From contig JABXIP010000216.1 of assembly GCA_013373005.1 (NCBI GenBank), positions 1-7,503 on the forward strand: DNA of 7,503 bases, given 5' to 3'. A program made the translations under genes and the position numbers. Of the stretch, positions 1 to 5,213 are shown in pieces. The stretch comes from Cytophagia bacterium (GTDB lineage Bacteria; Bacteroidota; Bacteroidia; Cytophagales; Cyclobacteriaceae). Below the pieces are notes generated by a model. That model was not told where the DNA came from. It worked only from the letters and a program-made list of their open reading frames with translations, and searched no databases. Within the stretch, counting starts at the first letter, position 1. Each line of letters opens with the position of its first letter.

Positions 1-270
1 ACTATTAAAGCCTATAAAGAAGCTAAGTGGGCGGAGCTTCCTTATCTCCAAGAAGTGCCTATTGAGCTTTCTCTAGATCTAATGAAGTCTATTCATGCTC
101 GCTGGAGCATTTTACTAAAAAGTCTGAGCATAGAAGATTTTGAGAAAACCTATTTACATCCAGACTACAATAAGGTTTTTGCCCTCAAAACGGTGGTGGC
201 TCTCTATGCATGGCATTGCAAGCACCACCTGGCGCATATAGAAAGCTTGAAAGAGCGAATGGGTTGGTAA
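1..270 (+). CDS. YfiT/DinB-superfamily metal-dependent protein, C-terminal part
   Basis: The reading frame is open from the first base, so this is the last 89 residues of a longer protein whose start lies outside the window. The final helix carries a histidine cluster (YAWHCKHHLAHI, residues 69-80 of the visible part), with His75-x3-His79 matching the HxxxH metal-ligand pair of the B. subtilis YfiT / DinB four-helix-bundle family. Members of that family bind a divalent metal; some are thiol (bacillithiol or similar) S-transferases and others are annotated only as putative metal-dependent hydrolases. The conserved segment before it (residues 55-70) and the short tail after the histidines fit the usual C-terminus. 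The substrate cannot be told from this fragment. The third metal ligand, expected nearer the N-terminus, is outside the window. Confidence 0.85.
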   Translation, partial: TIKAYKEAKWAELPYLQEVPIELSLDLMKSIHARWSILLKSLSIEDFEKTYLHPDYNKVFALKTVVALYAWHCKHHLAHIESLKERMGW

Positions 271-278
271 ATTTCTTG

Positions 279-320
279 TCAATGGTCATTTGCCATTGGC
301 CAATGACCATTGGCCAATGA
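279..320. repeat. Tandem 14-bp palindromic repeat
   Basis: Two perfect head-to-tail copies of CCATTGGCCAATGA (293-306 and 307-320) follow the stop codon of the YfiT-like gene. Each contains the palindrome CATTGGCCAATG. The preceding bases 280-290 pair with 302-312 (CAATGGTCAT against ATGACCATTG), so the block can fold into alternative hairpins. No T-run follows, so it is not a typical intrinsic terminator. Confidence 0.7.
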
Positions 321-327
321 CTAAATT

Positions 328-341
328 CATACTAAAGTATG
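328..341. repeat. Short inverted repeat upstream of VOC gene
   Basis: CATACT and AGTATG, separated by AA, form a 6-bp dyad 43 bases upstream of the VOC start codon. It could be an operator half-site pair or chance; there is no further support for a role. Confidence 0.3.
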
Positions 342-384
342 AGTCCAAGTCTCATCCTAATCTCCTAATTTGAAAGAAAAAACG

Positions 385-762
385 ATGGACAAATCAATAG
401 GATCAATTGGCTGGATAGACCTTACCGTTCCCAATGCCTCTGAAGTAAAAGATTTCTACTCAGCCGTTATTGGCTGGAAGCCTGAGGGTCTTTCCATGGG
501 CGATTATGAAGACTTCAACATGACTATGGATGGAGAACCTAAAACAGGTATCTGCCATAAAAAAGGTCCCAATGCTAACATTCCTTCTCAATGGATGATT
601 TATATCAATGTGGCTGACATGGCTGCAAGTACTGAAGCCGTTGAAAAGCTTGGAGGAAAGTTACTTTCAGAAGTTAAAAGCGTGGGTGGCTATGGCAAAT
701 TCTGTATTATCGAAGACCCAGCTGGAGCTGTATGTACACTTTTTGAACCAGAGCAAGATTGA
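385..762 (+). CDS. VOC-superfamily (glyoxalase/bleomycin-resistance fold) protein
   Basis: A 125-residue cytoplasmic protein with the two beta-alpha-beta-beta-beta modules of the vicinal oxygen chelate fold. Module one starts with the strand GWIDLTVPNASEVKDFYSAV (residues 9-28), the usual 'strand, then helix with x-x-FY' opening. Module two starts at QWMIYINVADMAASTEAVEK (69-88), with the typical GG before the next strand (90-91), then DPAGAVCTLFEP (111-122). Asp12 and Glu121 sit where this superfamily often places metal ligands. The family includes isomerases, dioxygenases and resistance proteins, so the reaction is not predictable. I start at ATG 385, because an upstream in-frame TTG (370) only adds MKEKT and ATG gives the standard length. 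No good Shine-Dalgarno site is visible, only an A-rich leader. The FGE-like gene follows 52 bases downstream and may be co-transcribed. Confidence 0.88.
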   Translation: MDKSIGSIGWIDLTVPNASEVKDFYSAVIGWKPEGLSMGDYEDFNMTMDGEPKTGICHKKGPNANIPSQWMIYINVADMAASTEAVEKLGGKLLSEVKSVGGYGKFCIIEDPAGAVCTLFEPEQD

Positions 763-771
763 TTTTAAATT

Positions 772-812
772 ATTGGCTAAAAAGGCATACATTGATGTAA
801 CCTAAAGCCAAT
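772..812 (+). promoter_or_regulatory. Nested intercistronic hairpin before the FGE-like gene
   Basis: ATTGGCT (772-778) pairs with AGCCAAT (806-812). Inside, GG (784-785) can pair with CC (801-802), and TACAT (788-792) pairs with ATGTA (795-799) around a TG loop. The hairpin occupies almost the whole gap between the VOC stop and the start codon at 815 and ends two bases before that ATG. There is no T-run, so an intercistronic RNA stability or translation-control element is more likely than a terminator; this role is inference. Confidence 0.4.
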
Positions 813-814
813 AC

Positions 815-1621
815 ATGAAACCTGTTACCCTGTGGATTTTGGCTCTGGTAGCCACCTTGCTAACCGGAGCCCATGATGATTGTTTGCCATGCAGACAGGA
901 TCATGATTACTTATGTGCCTCTAACACGCTACCTATCAATCCCAGATTGTGCATAGACATCACCGAAGTTCCTGCCTATGTATACAAAGACTATATGGCT
1001 TCTGTGGCCGAAGAGTTTGGAAGGGAAAGTGAGGAGTTCAAAGCATCAGAACCAGACTATTCTCTTTGGGCTGAGGTTTTTGAAGGAGTTTCTGCTGAAA
1101 AGCTCAAGGAAAAATTTATCGGTTCCGATGAATTGGCATTGATGCCTATTATGGGCATTAGTTTCGAGCAGGCCAATGCCTTTGCAGAATGGAGAACCAA
1201 AGACATGACTGCCTACTTGGGTGAAATGAGCAAAAATGATAGAGCTGCATTTCCTAAAAAATTCAAATTCCGGCTGCCATCTGAAAACGAATGGGCAAGA
1301 ATCAGGTTTCTGGTTCAGGACAAAAAGATGCTGAAGCAGTTAGAGAAGATTGCAAAGACCAATGAGTCTTCTTTTAAACTCTCCAAAAGTGACCTATTGA
1401 GCAACAACCCAAAAATAAAGTCTGTATTCTTCAGTGCCGCTGAGGATATCGGCTTTTACAATGTTTTTGGCAATGTGGCGGAGATGACAGACGTAAAAGG
1501 CTTAGCCATGGGCGGAAGTTGGCAGGAGGCGAATACTGGTAAGGTTTTTACCAAAAGCTTCAAATACGATGGCCCCTCCTCTGCTGTGGGTGTAAGAATG
1601 ATCTTCGAGATTATAGAATAA
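815..1621 (+). CDS. Secreted FGE-sulfatase-domain (SUMF1/EgtB/PvdO-type) protein
   Basis: A 268-residue protein with an N-terminal signal peptide (residues 1-19, LWILALVATLLTGA core), so it should act outside the cytoplasm. After a Cys-rich stretch (Cys23, 26, 34, 46), the FGE-sulfatase fold is recognised by PIMGISFEQANAFAEWR (111-127), FRLPSENEWARIRF (152-165), NVFGNVAEMTD (216-226) and MGGSW (232-236), in the family order, ending with GVRM (259-262). Formylglycine-generating enzymes use a C-terminal cysteine pair near this end; here no cysteine occurs after residue 46, so sulfatase activation is unlikely. Bacteroidota use this fold in non-catalytic envelope proteins such as the GldJ/GldK gliding proteins, but this one is shorter and not identifiable as either. 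No lipobox cysteine fits the signal peptide. The 3' end overlaps the convergent gene by 11 bases. Confidence 0.8.
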   Translation: MKPVTLWILALVATLLTGAHDDCLPCRQDHDYLCASNTLPINPRLCIDITEVPAYVYKDYMASVAEEFGRESEEFKASEPDYSLWAEVFEGVSAEKLKEKFIGSDELALMPIMGISFEQANAFAEWRTKDMTAYLGEMSKNDRAAFPKKFKFRLPSENEWARIRFLVQDKKMLKQLEKIAKTNESSFKLSKSDLLSNNPKIKSVFFSAAEDIGFYNVFGNVAEMTDVKGLAMGGSWQEANTGKVFTKSFKYDGPSSAVGVRMIFEIIE

Positions 1622-2270
1622 ACAATAGCACTGCCGATATCAACATGATAGCTATCAGTATAAACTTCCAGACGTTCGAATAGATAGCCTCTTCAGACAA
1701 TTGCCTGTTTTGCATAGAATCTATCCATACCGGTATCTCACCTTCTTGAGCATCACTTTCTATTTTCTTCTCTAGTGGCTCATTGAATAGCTCATGAAAG
1801 AAATAGTCGGTCTTTTCGTCCCCATACTGATATACCTTATGACTTACCTTAAACTGTCCGCAATAAAAATTCGATTTAAAATTCAGACCACTCTGCTCAT
1901 CCATAAACTCCAAGTGAAGGCACAAACTTTCTCCCAACCTAATTTTCAAGTAACCTCCATTTTTGAACTTCAATAATGAGAATGGATTCTTTGCAGCAGA
2001 CCTCTGCATCTCAAAATCAGGTTGATCTTCCAGTTCAACTTCCACTTCTCGTACACCCTGGCTTTTCAAAAAGTCGAGCAACTCAGGAGTTTGAGCAAAA
2101 TGTGTGAGGAAAGAGCTGGATTCTAATAAAAAACCTTCGAGCTTTTCGTTGAACAACCTAATCAACACCAATTGATCATATGGTACACTTCCGCCTTTTA
2201 GGAAGACTCCATCAGGCCCGAAAATGGCTTTTCTTTCATTCTTAGATGTAAAAAGATAATACTTACTCAT
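1611..2270 (-). CDS. Unrecognised protein with C-terminal membrane anchor
   Basis: A 219-residue protein that I do not recognise. Residues 1-190 are polar, with several predicted beta-like stretches (for example GGYLKIRLGESLCLHLEF, 105-122). Residues 201-219 (WKFILIAIMLISAVLLFIL) form one hydrophobic segment at the extreme C-terminus and there is no signal peptide, so a tail-anchored protein with its bulk in the cytoplasm is the simplest reading. Its ATG lies four bases after the stop of the DUF819 gene, which implies one transcript and probable translational coupling. The start is well fixed by that spacing and by the MSKYYLF opening. The last 11 bases, including the stop codon, overlap the end of the convergent FGE-like gene. 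Whether it partners with the DUF819 transporter-like protein is inference from the operon only. Confidence 0.75.
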   Translation of the reverse strand: MSKYYLFTSKNERKAIFGPDGVFLKGGSVPYDQLVLIRLFNEKLEGFLLESSSFLTHFAQTPELLDFLKSQGVREVEVELEDQPDFEMQRSAAKNPFSLLKFKNGGYLKIRLGESLCLHLEFMDEQSGLNFKSNFYCGQFKVSHKVYQYGDEKTDYFFHELFNEPLEKKIESDAQEGEIPVWIDSMQNRQLSEEAIYSNVWKFILIAIMLISAVLLFIL

Positions 2271-2274
2271 ATTT

Positions 2275-3405
2275 CTAAACCAGCCCTGCTATTAAGAAGC
2301 CAAGGTATGTTCCAAGCCCGGTTCCTAACGACCCCGCAAGAATGGCAGGGAGCAATAAATCATTTCTTTTAAAACTTTTAGCCAAGGCCAATGCTGTACT
2401 AGCCCCGCCAATATTAGCCTGTGAAGCAATAGCAATAATAGACCAATCTGATTTCAGCAAAGTTCCCATCAATACCAGAAACACTCCATGAATCAAAACG
2501 ATGGTCACTGTGAAAAGTAGAATACTAACAGCATGTTCGCCTACCTCTACCAGAGCAGTCACCTCACAAAAAGCACCTACTACTACCAAAAACAAATACA
2601 CTGCAAACATTCCCAACAACTTCGCCCCGGGAATTTTCTGAATAACTTTCAACTGAGCCAATACCAGCGCAATGGTGGTGAGAATTAACACTGAAGGAAT
2701 GGCCGTTTCTTCTGCTAATAAATCTGAAACCATCATGGCAGCCAAACCAATAAAGAGCATAAGGCCCAATCTCAAAGGCCCAACATGTTCTCTTTCCGTG
2801 TACTGATCGATTTCACCCTGCTCCTTCATCATCAGTTCTTTATGGGGCCTGATTTTCATCATCACGGCAGGCAAACTCAAGGTTACTAGCATCCAAACTG
2901 CGGTAACAATATTATCTGCCACAACAATGCCTGTGTAAATCGCTCCTTCTCTCACCACATCATAATGAAGCGCCACCGCATTGAAGTTGGCACTTCCCCC
3001 AGTGTAAGTTCCGGTCATCATTCCGGCAATGGCAGCATAGTTCTTTCCAAATACTTCCTGATAATCGATAAGGTTCAGTGCCACCACTACTCCTATCACC
3101 GTACCAACAGCGCCTAAAACAAAAGCCATAAGCATCGGTAACCCTGCTTTTTTCAATTCCTTGAGATTAACACCCAGCAACAGATAGAAAATACTGGCCG
3201 GAGCTACGTATTTAAAAATGGAATCATAAACCGGACTGGCATTGGAGGCTGACGGAATTAGGCCGAAGTTGGCCAAAACAGCTCCAAGAATAATCACAAG
3301 CAACGGCCCGCTGATGTGCTTTAGAAATGTATTCTTGGTTAACCACTCACTGATGAAGATCAGTCCGCAGAGCACTGTGAGAATATACAGTGGATTTTGG
3401 ATCAT
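2275..3405 (-). CDS. DUF819 (YjcL-like) polytopic membrane protein
   Basis: A 376-residue inner-membrane protein with about ten hydrophobic segments, matching the DUF819/YjcL family in length and motifs. Two glycine/serine/asparagine-rich motifs occur in equivalent places in the two halves: MTGTYTGGSANFNAVA (130-145) and ASQANIGGASTALALA (327-342). Such paired re-entrant-like motifs suggest an internal repeat, as in ion/solute transporters of the CPA/AT type, and make a transporter role plausible; the substrate of the family is unknown to me. A polar loop (about 184-210, with an acidic/basic QGEIDQYTEREH stretch) separates the halves. The ATG at 3405 is preceded by an A-rich leader (TTAAAAACC on the coding strand) rather than a clear Shine-Dalgarno site. 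The tail-anchored protein gene follows immediately. Confidence 0.9.
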   Translation of the reverse strand: MIQNPLYILTVLCGLIFISEWLTKNTFLKHISGPLLVIILGAVLANFGLIPSASNASPVYDSIFKYVAPASIFYLLLGVNLKELKKAGLPMLMAFVLGAVGTVIGVVVALNLIDYQEVFGKNYAAIAGMMTGTYTGGSANFNAVALHYDVVREGAIYTGIVVADNIVTAVWMLVTLSLPAVMMKIRPHKELMMKEQGEIDQYTEREHVGPLRLGLMLFIGLAAMMVSDLLAEETAIPSVLILTTIALVLAQLKVIQKIPGAKLLGMFAVYLFLVVVGAFCEVTALVEVGEHAVSILLFTVTIVLIHGVFLVLMGTLLKSDWSIIAIASQANIGGASTALALAKSFKRNDLLLPAILAGSLGTGLGTYLGFLIAGLV

Positions 3406-3487
3406 GGTTTTTAAGATAGGGAATTATTCAAAAACCATATCAGAAAGATTGACTCAAGGTATCTCTAAACATCACTTGGGAGAATTA

Positions 3488-3565
3488 TAGTCCGCAAGAG
3501 GACGATTCGTTAATAATTCTCCCTTCGGAAGAAATTAGAATCGGGCCAGAGTGCAGGGTGGCTCC
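3488..3565 (-). repeat. tRNA-Glu-associated structured repeat, unit 1 (distal)
   Basis: This 78-bp unit begins (plus-strand reading) with TAGTCCGC, close to the last bases of the tRNA-Glu gene read in the same orientation. It contains an outer stem CGATTC/GAATCG enclosing an imperfect hairpin with a CTTCGG loop, then a GCCA/TGGC hairpin. It matches unit 3 at 72 of 78 positions. It is furthest from the tRNA and its inner hairpins are the most damaged. Confidence 0.75.
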
Positions 3566-3605
3566 AGTGAATGAAATAAAAATGTCTTTATCCAGCTGAC
3601 TGCCA

Positions 3606-3691
3606 TAGTCCGTAGGAGGACTTGGCGTTTAGAAAAGCTCCAGTGGAGCTTTTTAGCCAAGGGCCAGCCTGTAGGGCAGCCCCCTGCGGAC
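3606..3691 (-). repeat. tRNA-Glu-associated structured repeat, unit 2 (middle)
   Basis: This unit starts with TAGTCCGTAGG, identical over 11 bases to the tRNA-Glu 3' end. Its central stems keep the same layout as units 1 and 3 with different bases: TTGGC/GCCAA replaces CGATTC/GAATCG, and AAAAGCTCC-AGT-GGAGCTTTT replaces AATTCTTCC-TGT-GGAAGAATT. Uniquely, its end TGCGGAC (3685-3691) can pair with its start GTCCGTA, closing the unit like a 7-bp acceptor stem with one imperfect pair. Confidence 0.7.
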
Positions 3692-3697
3692 GAAATG

Positions 3698-3725
3698 AAA
3701 AAAGCCCGACATAGTCGAGCTTTTT
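3698..3725 (-). terminator. Terminator-like hairpin between repeat units 2 and 3
   Basis: On the minus strand AAAAAGC-U-CGAC pairs with GUCG-G-GCUUUUU around a three-base loop; the only non-Watson-Crick pair is G·U in minus-strand RNA (a C·A mismatch on the other strand), and a U-run follows. It lies just after the 3' end of unit 3, as the real terminator lies just after the tRNA. Confidence 0.6.
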
Positions 3726-3730
3726 GAATG

Positions 3731-3808
3731 TAGTCCGCAGGAGGACGATTCGTTAATAATTCTTCCTGTGGAAGAATTTAGAATCGGGCCAGAGTGCAGG
3801 CTGGCTCC
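3731..3808 (-). repeat. tRNA-Glu-associated structured repeat, unit 3 (tRNA-proximal)
   Basis: This unit has the cleanest folding: GTCC/GGAC at the start, an outer stem CGATTC/GAATCG, an inner perfect 9-bp hairpin AATTCTTCC-TGT-GGAAGAATT, and GCCAG/CTGGC at the end. Its left flank and first bases (GAATGTAGTCCGCAGG) match the tRNA 3' end with its flank (GAGTGTAGTCCGTAGG) at all but two positions. Repeat starts are 118, 125 and 127 bases apart, the last interval reaching the tRNA. Confidence 0.78.
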
Positions 3809-3826
3809 CCGAAGGGCTAAAACGAG

Positions 3827-3852
3827 AAAAGCCAAGCAAGTGCTTGGCTTTT
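3827..3852 (-). terminator. Intrinsic terminator of tRNA-Glu
   Basis: AAAAGCCAAGC and GCTTGGCTTTT form a perfect 11-bp stem with a 4-base loop, five bases after the 3' end of the tRNA gene, and end in a U-run on the minus strand. Confidence 0.88.
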
Positions 3853-3857
3853 GAGTG

Positions 3858-3929
3858 TAGTCCGTAGGGGAATCGAACCCCTGTTACCAGGATGAAAACC
3901 TGGCGTCCTAACCCCTAGACGAACGGACC
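3858..3929 (-). tRNA. tRNA-Glu (anticodon UUC)
   Basis: On the minus strand the 72-base gene runs from GGTCCGT to ACGGACTA. The acceptor stem pairs six Watson-Crick pairs plus a G·U at the end; the D arm is GTCT-AGGGGTT-AGGAC; the anticodon arm is CCAGG-TTTTCAT-CCTGG, with TTC as anticodon, which reads the glutamate codons GAA and GAG; the T arm is AGGGG-TTCGATT-CCCCT. The discriminator base is A. CCA is not encoded (CAC follows), so it must be added after transcription. A canonical promoter lies upstream and a strong terminator directly downstream, so it is transcribed alone. Three tandem repeat units that copy its 3' terminal bases lie beyond the terminator. Confidence 0.96.
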
Positions 3930-3943
3930 ATTTTTTCGGTGTG

Positions 3944-3974
3944 CAAATATAGATTTCGGATTTTTAAATCCAAA
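3944..3974 (-). promoter_or_regulatory. Bacteroidota-type promoter of tRNA-Glu
   Basis: On the minus strand TTTG (3974-3971), a 19-base spacer, then TATATTTG (3951-3944) match the TTTG-N19-TANNTTTG promoter consensus of Bacteroidota exactly. The tRNA 5' end is 14 bases beyond the downstream element, leaving a leader of only a few bases after the probable start site. Confidence 0.82.
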
Positions 3975-4035
3975 AAAATTTTTAGCGAATTATTTCAAAC
4001 GATTCCAATGGAACCCTTTTCTATAAGCATTCATT

Positions 4036-4043
4036 TATATTTG
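4036..4043 (+). promoter_or_regulatory. Candidate -7 element of gap promoter
   Basis: TATATTTG fits the TANNTTTG -7 consensus, 61 bases upstream of the gap ATG. The matching TTTG at the usual 19-21-base distance is absent (ACCC stands there, with TTTT a little closer), so the call rests on one element. Confidence 0.5.
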
Positions 4044-4050
4044 AAATGGC

Positions 4051-4079
4051 GTTGGGCTTTACTAGTTTTACGGCCCAAC
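4051..4079 (+). promoter_or_regulatory. 5' leader hairpin of gap mRNA
   Basis: GTTGGGC (4051-4057) pairs perfectly with GCCCAAC (4073-4079) around a 15-base loop. If the TATATTTG element is the promoter, transcription starts within a few bases of this stem, making it a 5'-terminal stem-loop. It leaves the ribosome-binding stretch TAAAGGAC before the ATG single-stranded. A transcript-stabilising role is inference. Confidence 0.5.
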
Positions 4080-4104
4080 AATCACTAATAAAACCGTAAA
4101 GGAC

Positions 4105-5100
4105 ATGTCTAAAATAAAAGTAGCCATTAACGGTTTTGGAAGAATCGGACGATTGACTTTCAAAGCCTTATTGAGCAAAGAAAATGTTGACGTAGTTGCT
4201 ATCAATGATTTGACAGACACAGCTACACTTGCCCACCTATTGAAGTACGACTCAGTACACGGCAGATTTGACGGAACAGTATCTTCTACTGCAGATGGTA
4301 TCGTTGTCAACGGAAAAGAAATTAAGATCTACGCTGAAAGGGAGCCTAAGAACTTACCATGGGGAACCCTTGGTGTTGATGTAGTGCTTGAGTCTACCGG
4401 TAGATTTGTTGATGAAGCTGGTGCTGGCGGACACTTAGAAGCTGGTGCTAAGAAGGTAGTAATCTCTGCTCCTGCAAAAGGCAACATCCCTACTGTAGTA
4501 TTGGGTGTTAACGAAGAAATTCTTACTGGCGAAGAGACTATCGTTTCTAACGCTTCATGTACTACCAACTGCTTGGCTCCTATGGCCAAGGTTTTGGACG
4601 ATGCCTTCGGTATTGAAAAAGGATACATTTCAACTGTTCACGCTTACACAGCTGACCAAAGAATTCAGGACGCGCCTCACAGCGACTTGAGAAGAGCTAG
4701 AGCTGGTGCAGTTTCTATCATCCCTACCTCTACTGGTGCTGCTAAAGCCGTAGGTTTGGTACTTCCGCACCTAAAAGGCAAACTCGATGGTATCGCCCTT
4801 AGGGTTCCTGTGCCGGATGGTTCATTGACCGACTTGACAGTAATCGTTAAGAAAGAAGTAACTGCCGAAGAAGTTAATGCTGCTATGAAAGCTGCTGCTG
4901 AAGGCCCAATGAAAGGCATTCTTGAGTACACTGAAGATCCGATCGTTTCTGTTGATATTATCGGAAACACTCATTCAAACATCTTCGATTCTCAATTAAC
5001 TGCTGCTGCCGGAACTTTGGTAAAAGTAGTGGGCTGGTATGACAACGAAGCTGGTTACTCTAACAGAGCTGCTGACTTGATCGTTAAGCTTGGTGCTTAA
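4105..5100 (+). CDS. gap: Type I glyceraldehyde-3-phosphate dehydrogenase
   Basis: A full-length 331-residue cytoplasmic enzyme of glycolysis and gluconeogenesis, converting glyceraldehyde-3-phosphate, NAD+ and phosphate to 1,3-bisphosphoglycerate. The Rossmann motif INGFGRIGR (8-16) opens the NAD-binding domain, and Asp35 in INDLTD is the residue that favours NAD+. The catalytic core ASCTTNCLAP (150-159) holds nucleophile Cys152, His179 (STVHAYT) assists it, and WYDNEAGYSNR (311-321) is the C-terminal signature. The coenzyme loop DAPHSDLRRAR (189-199) has Ala-Pro where B. stearothermophilus has Leu-Pro; the retained proline and Asp35 argue for NAD+, not NADP+. Start: ATG preceded by AAAGGAC, one of the few good ribosome-binding sites here. 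The gene stands alone, with its own leader hairpin and terminator, as fits a highly expressed housekeeping gene. Confidence 0.98.
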   Translation: MSKIKVAINGFGRIGRLTFKALLSKENVDVVAINDLTDTATLAHLLKYDSVHGRFDGTVSSTADGIVVNGKEIKIYAEREPKNLPWGTLGVDVVLESTGRFVDEAGAGGHLEAGAKKVVISAPAKGNIPTVVLGVNEEILTGEETIVSNASCTTNCLAPMAKVLDDAFGIEKGYISTVHAYTADQRIQDAPHSDLRRARAGAVSIIPTSTGAAKAVGLVLPHLKGKLDGIALRVPVPDGSLTDLTVIVKKEVTAEEVNAAMKAAAEGPMKGILEYTEDPIVSVDIIGNTHSNIFDSQLTAAAGTLVKVVGWYDNEAGYSNRAADLIVKLGA

Positions 5101-5119
5101 TTAAAAAAATAAGACTAAG

Positions 5120-5147
5120 AAAAGCCTCGAGAGATCGGGGCTTTTTT
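5120..5147 (+). terminator. Intrinsic terminator of gap
   Basis: AAAAGCC-T-CGA pairs with TCG-G-GGCTTTT around a GAGA loop; the one wobble pair is U·G on the plus strand, and six T follow. It begins 20 bases after the gap stop codon. Confidence 0.9.
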
Positions 5148-5213
5148 ATGCCTTAATATGTCTCTCCCAATCAACCTTTTTTAAACTCGATGTGTCATAA
5201 TGCCATGAACAGG

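Noticed and set aside
608..805. Plus-strand open frame overlapping the end of the VOC gene
   Set aside because: It is a frame shadow of the VOC gene, and the VOC protein is complete without it.
1794..1976. Plus-strand open frame opposite the tail-anchored gene
   Set aside because: Antisense shadow with no leader or homology that I can recognise.
3242..3490. Plus-strand open frame opposite the start of the DUF819 gene
   Set aside because: Most of it is antisense to a certain membrane-protein gene, and it runs into the repeat region.
3488..3808. CRISPR array
   Set aside because: Units are long, imperfect and structured, with only three copies and no short unique spacers or cas genes.
3653..3835. 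60-codon minus-strand open frame across the tRNA-Glu-associated repeats
   Set aside because: It follows the hairpin repeats and the tRNA terminator exactly, so it is produced by the repeat sequence; its translation has no protein-like pattern.
3488..3929. Integrated genomic island bounded by attL/attR at tRNA-Glu
   Set aside because: The direct repeats of the tRNA end are only about 120 bp apart and enclose no integrase or cargo; at most these are old scars.
4068..4970. Three minus-strand open frames opposite gap
   Set aside because: gap is certain by motif and codon use; these are shadows in the antisense frames of a strongly biased gene.
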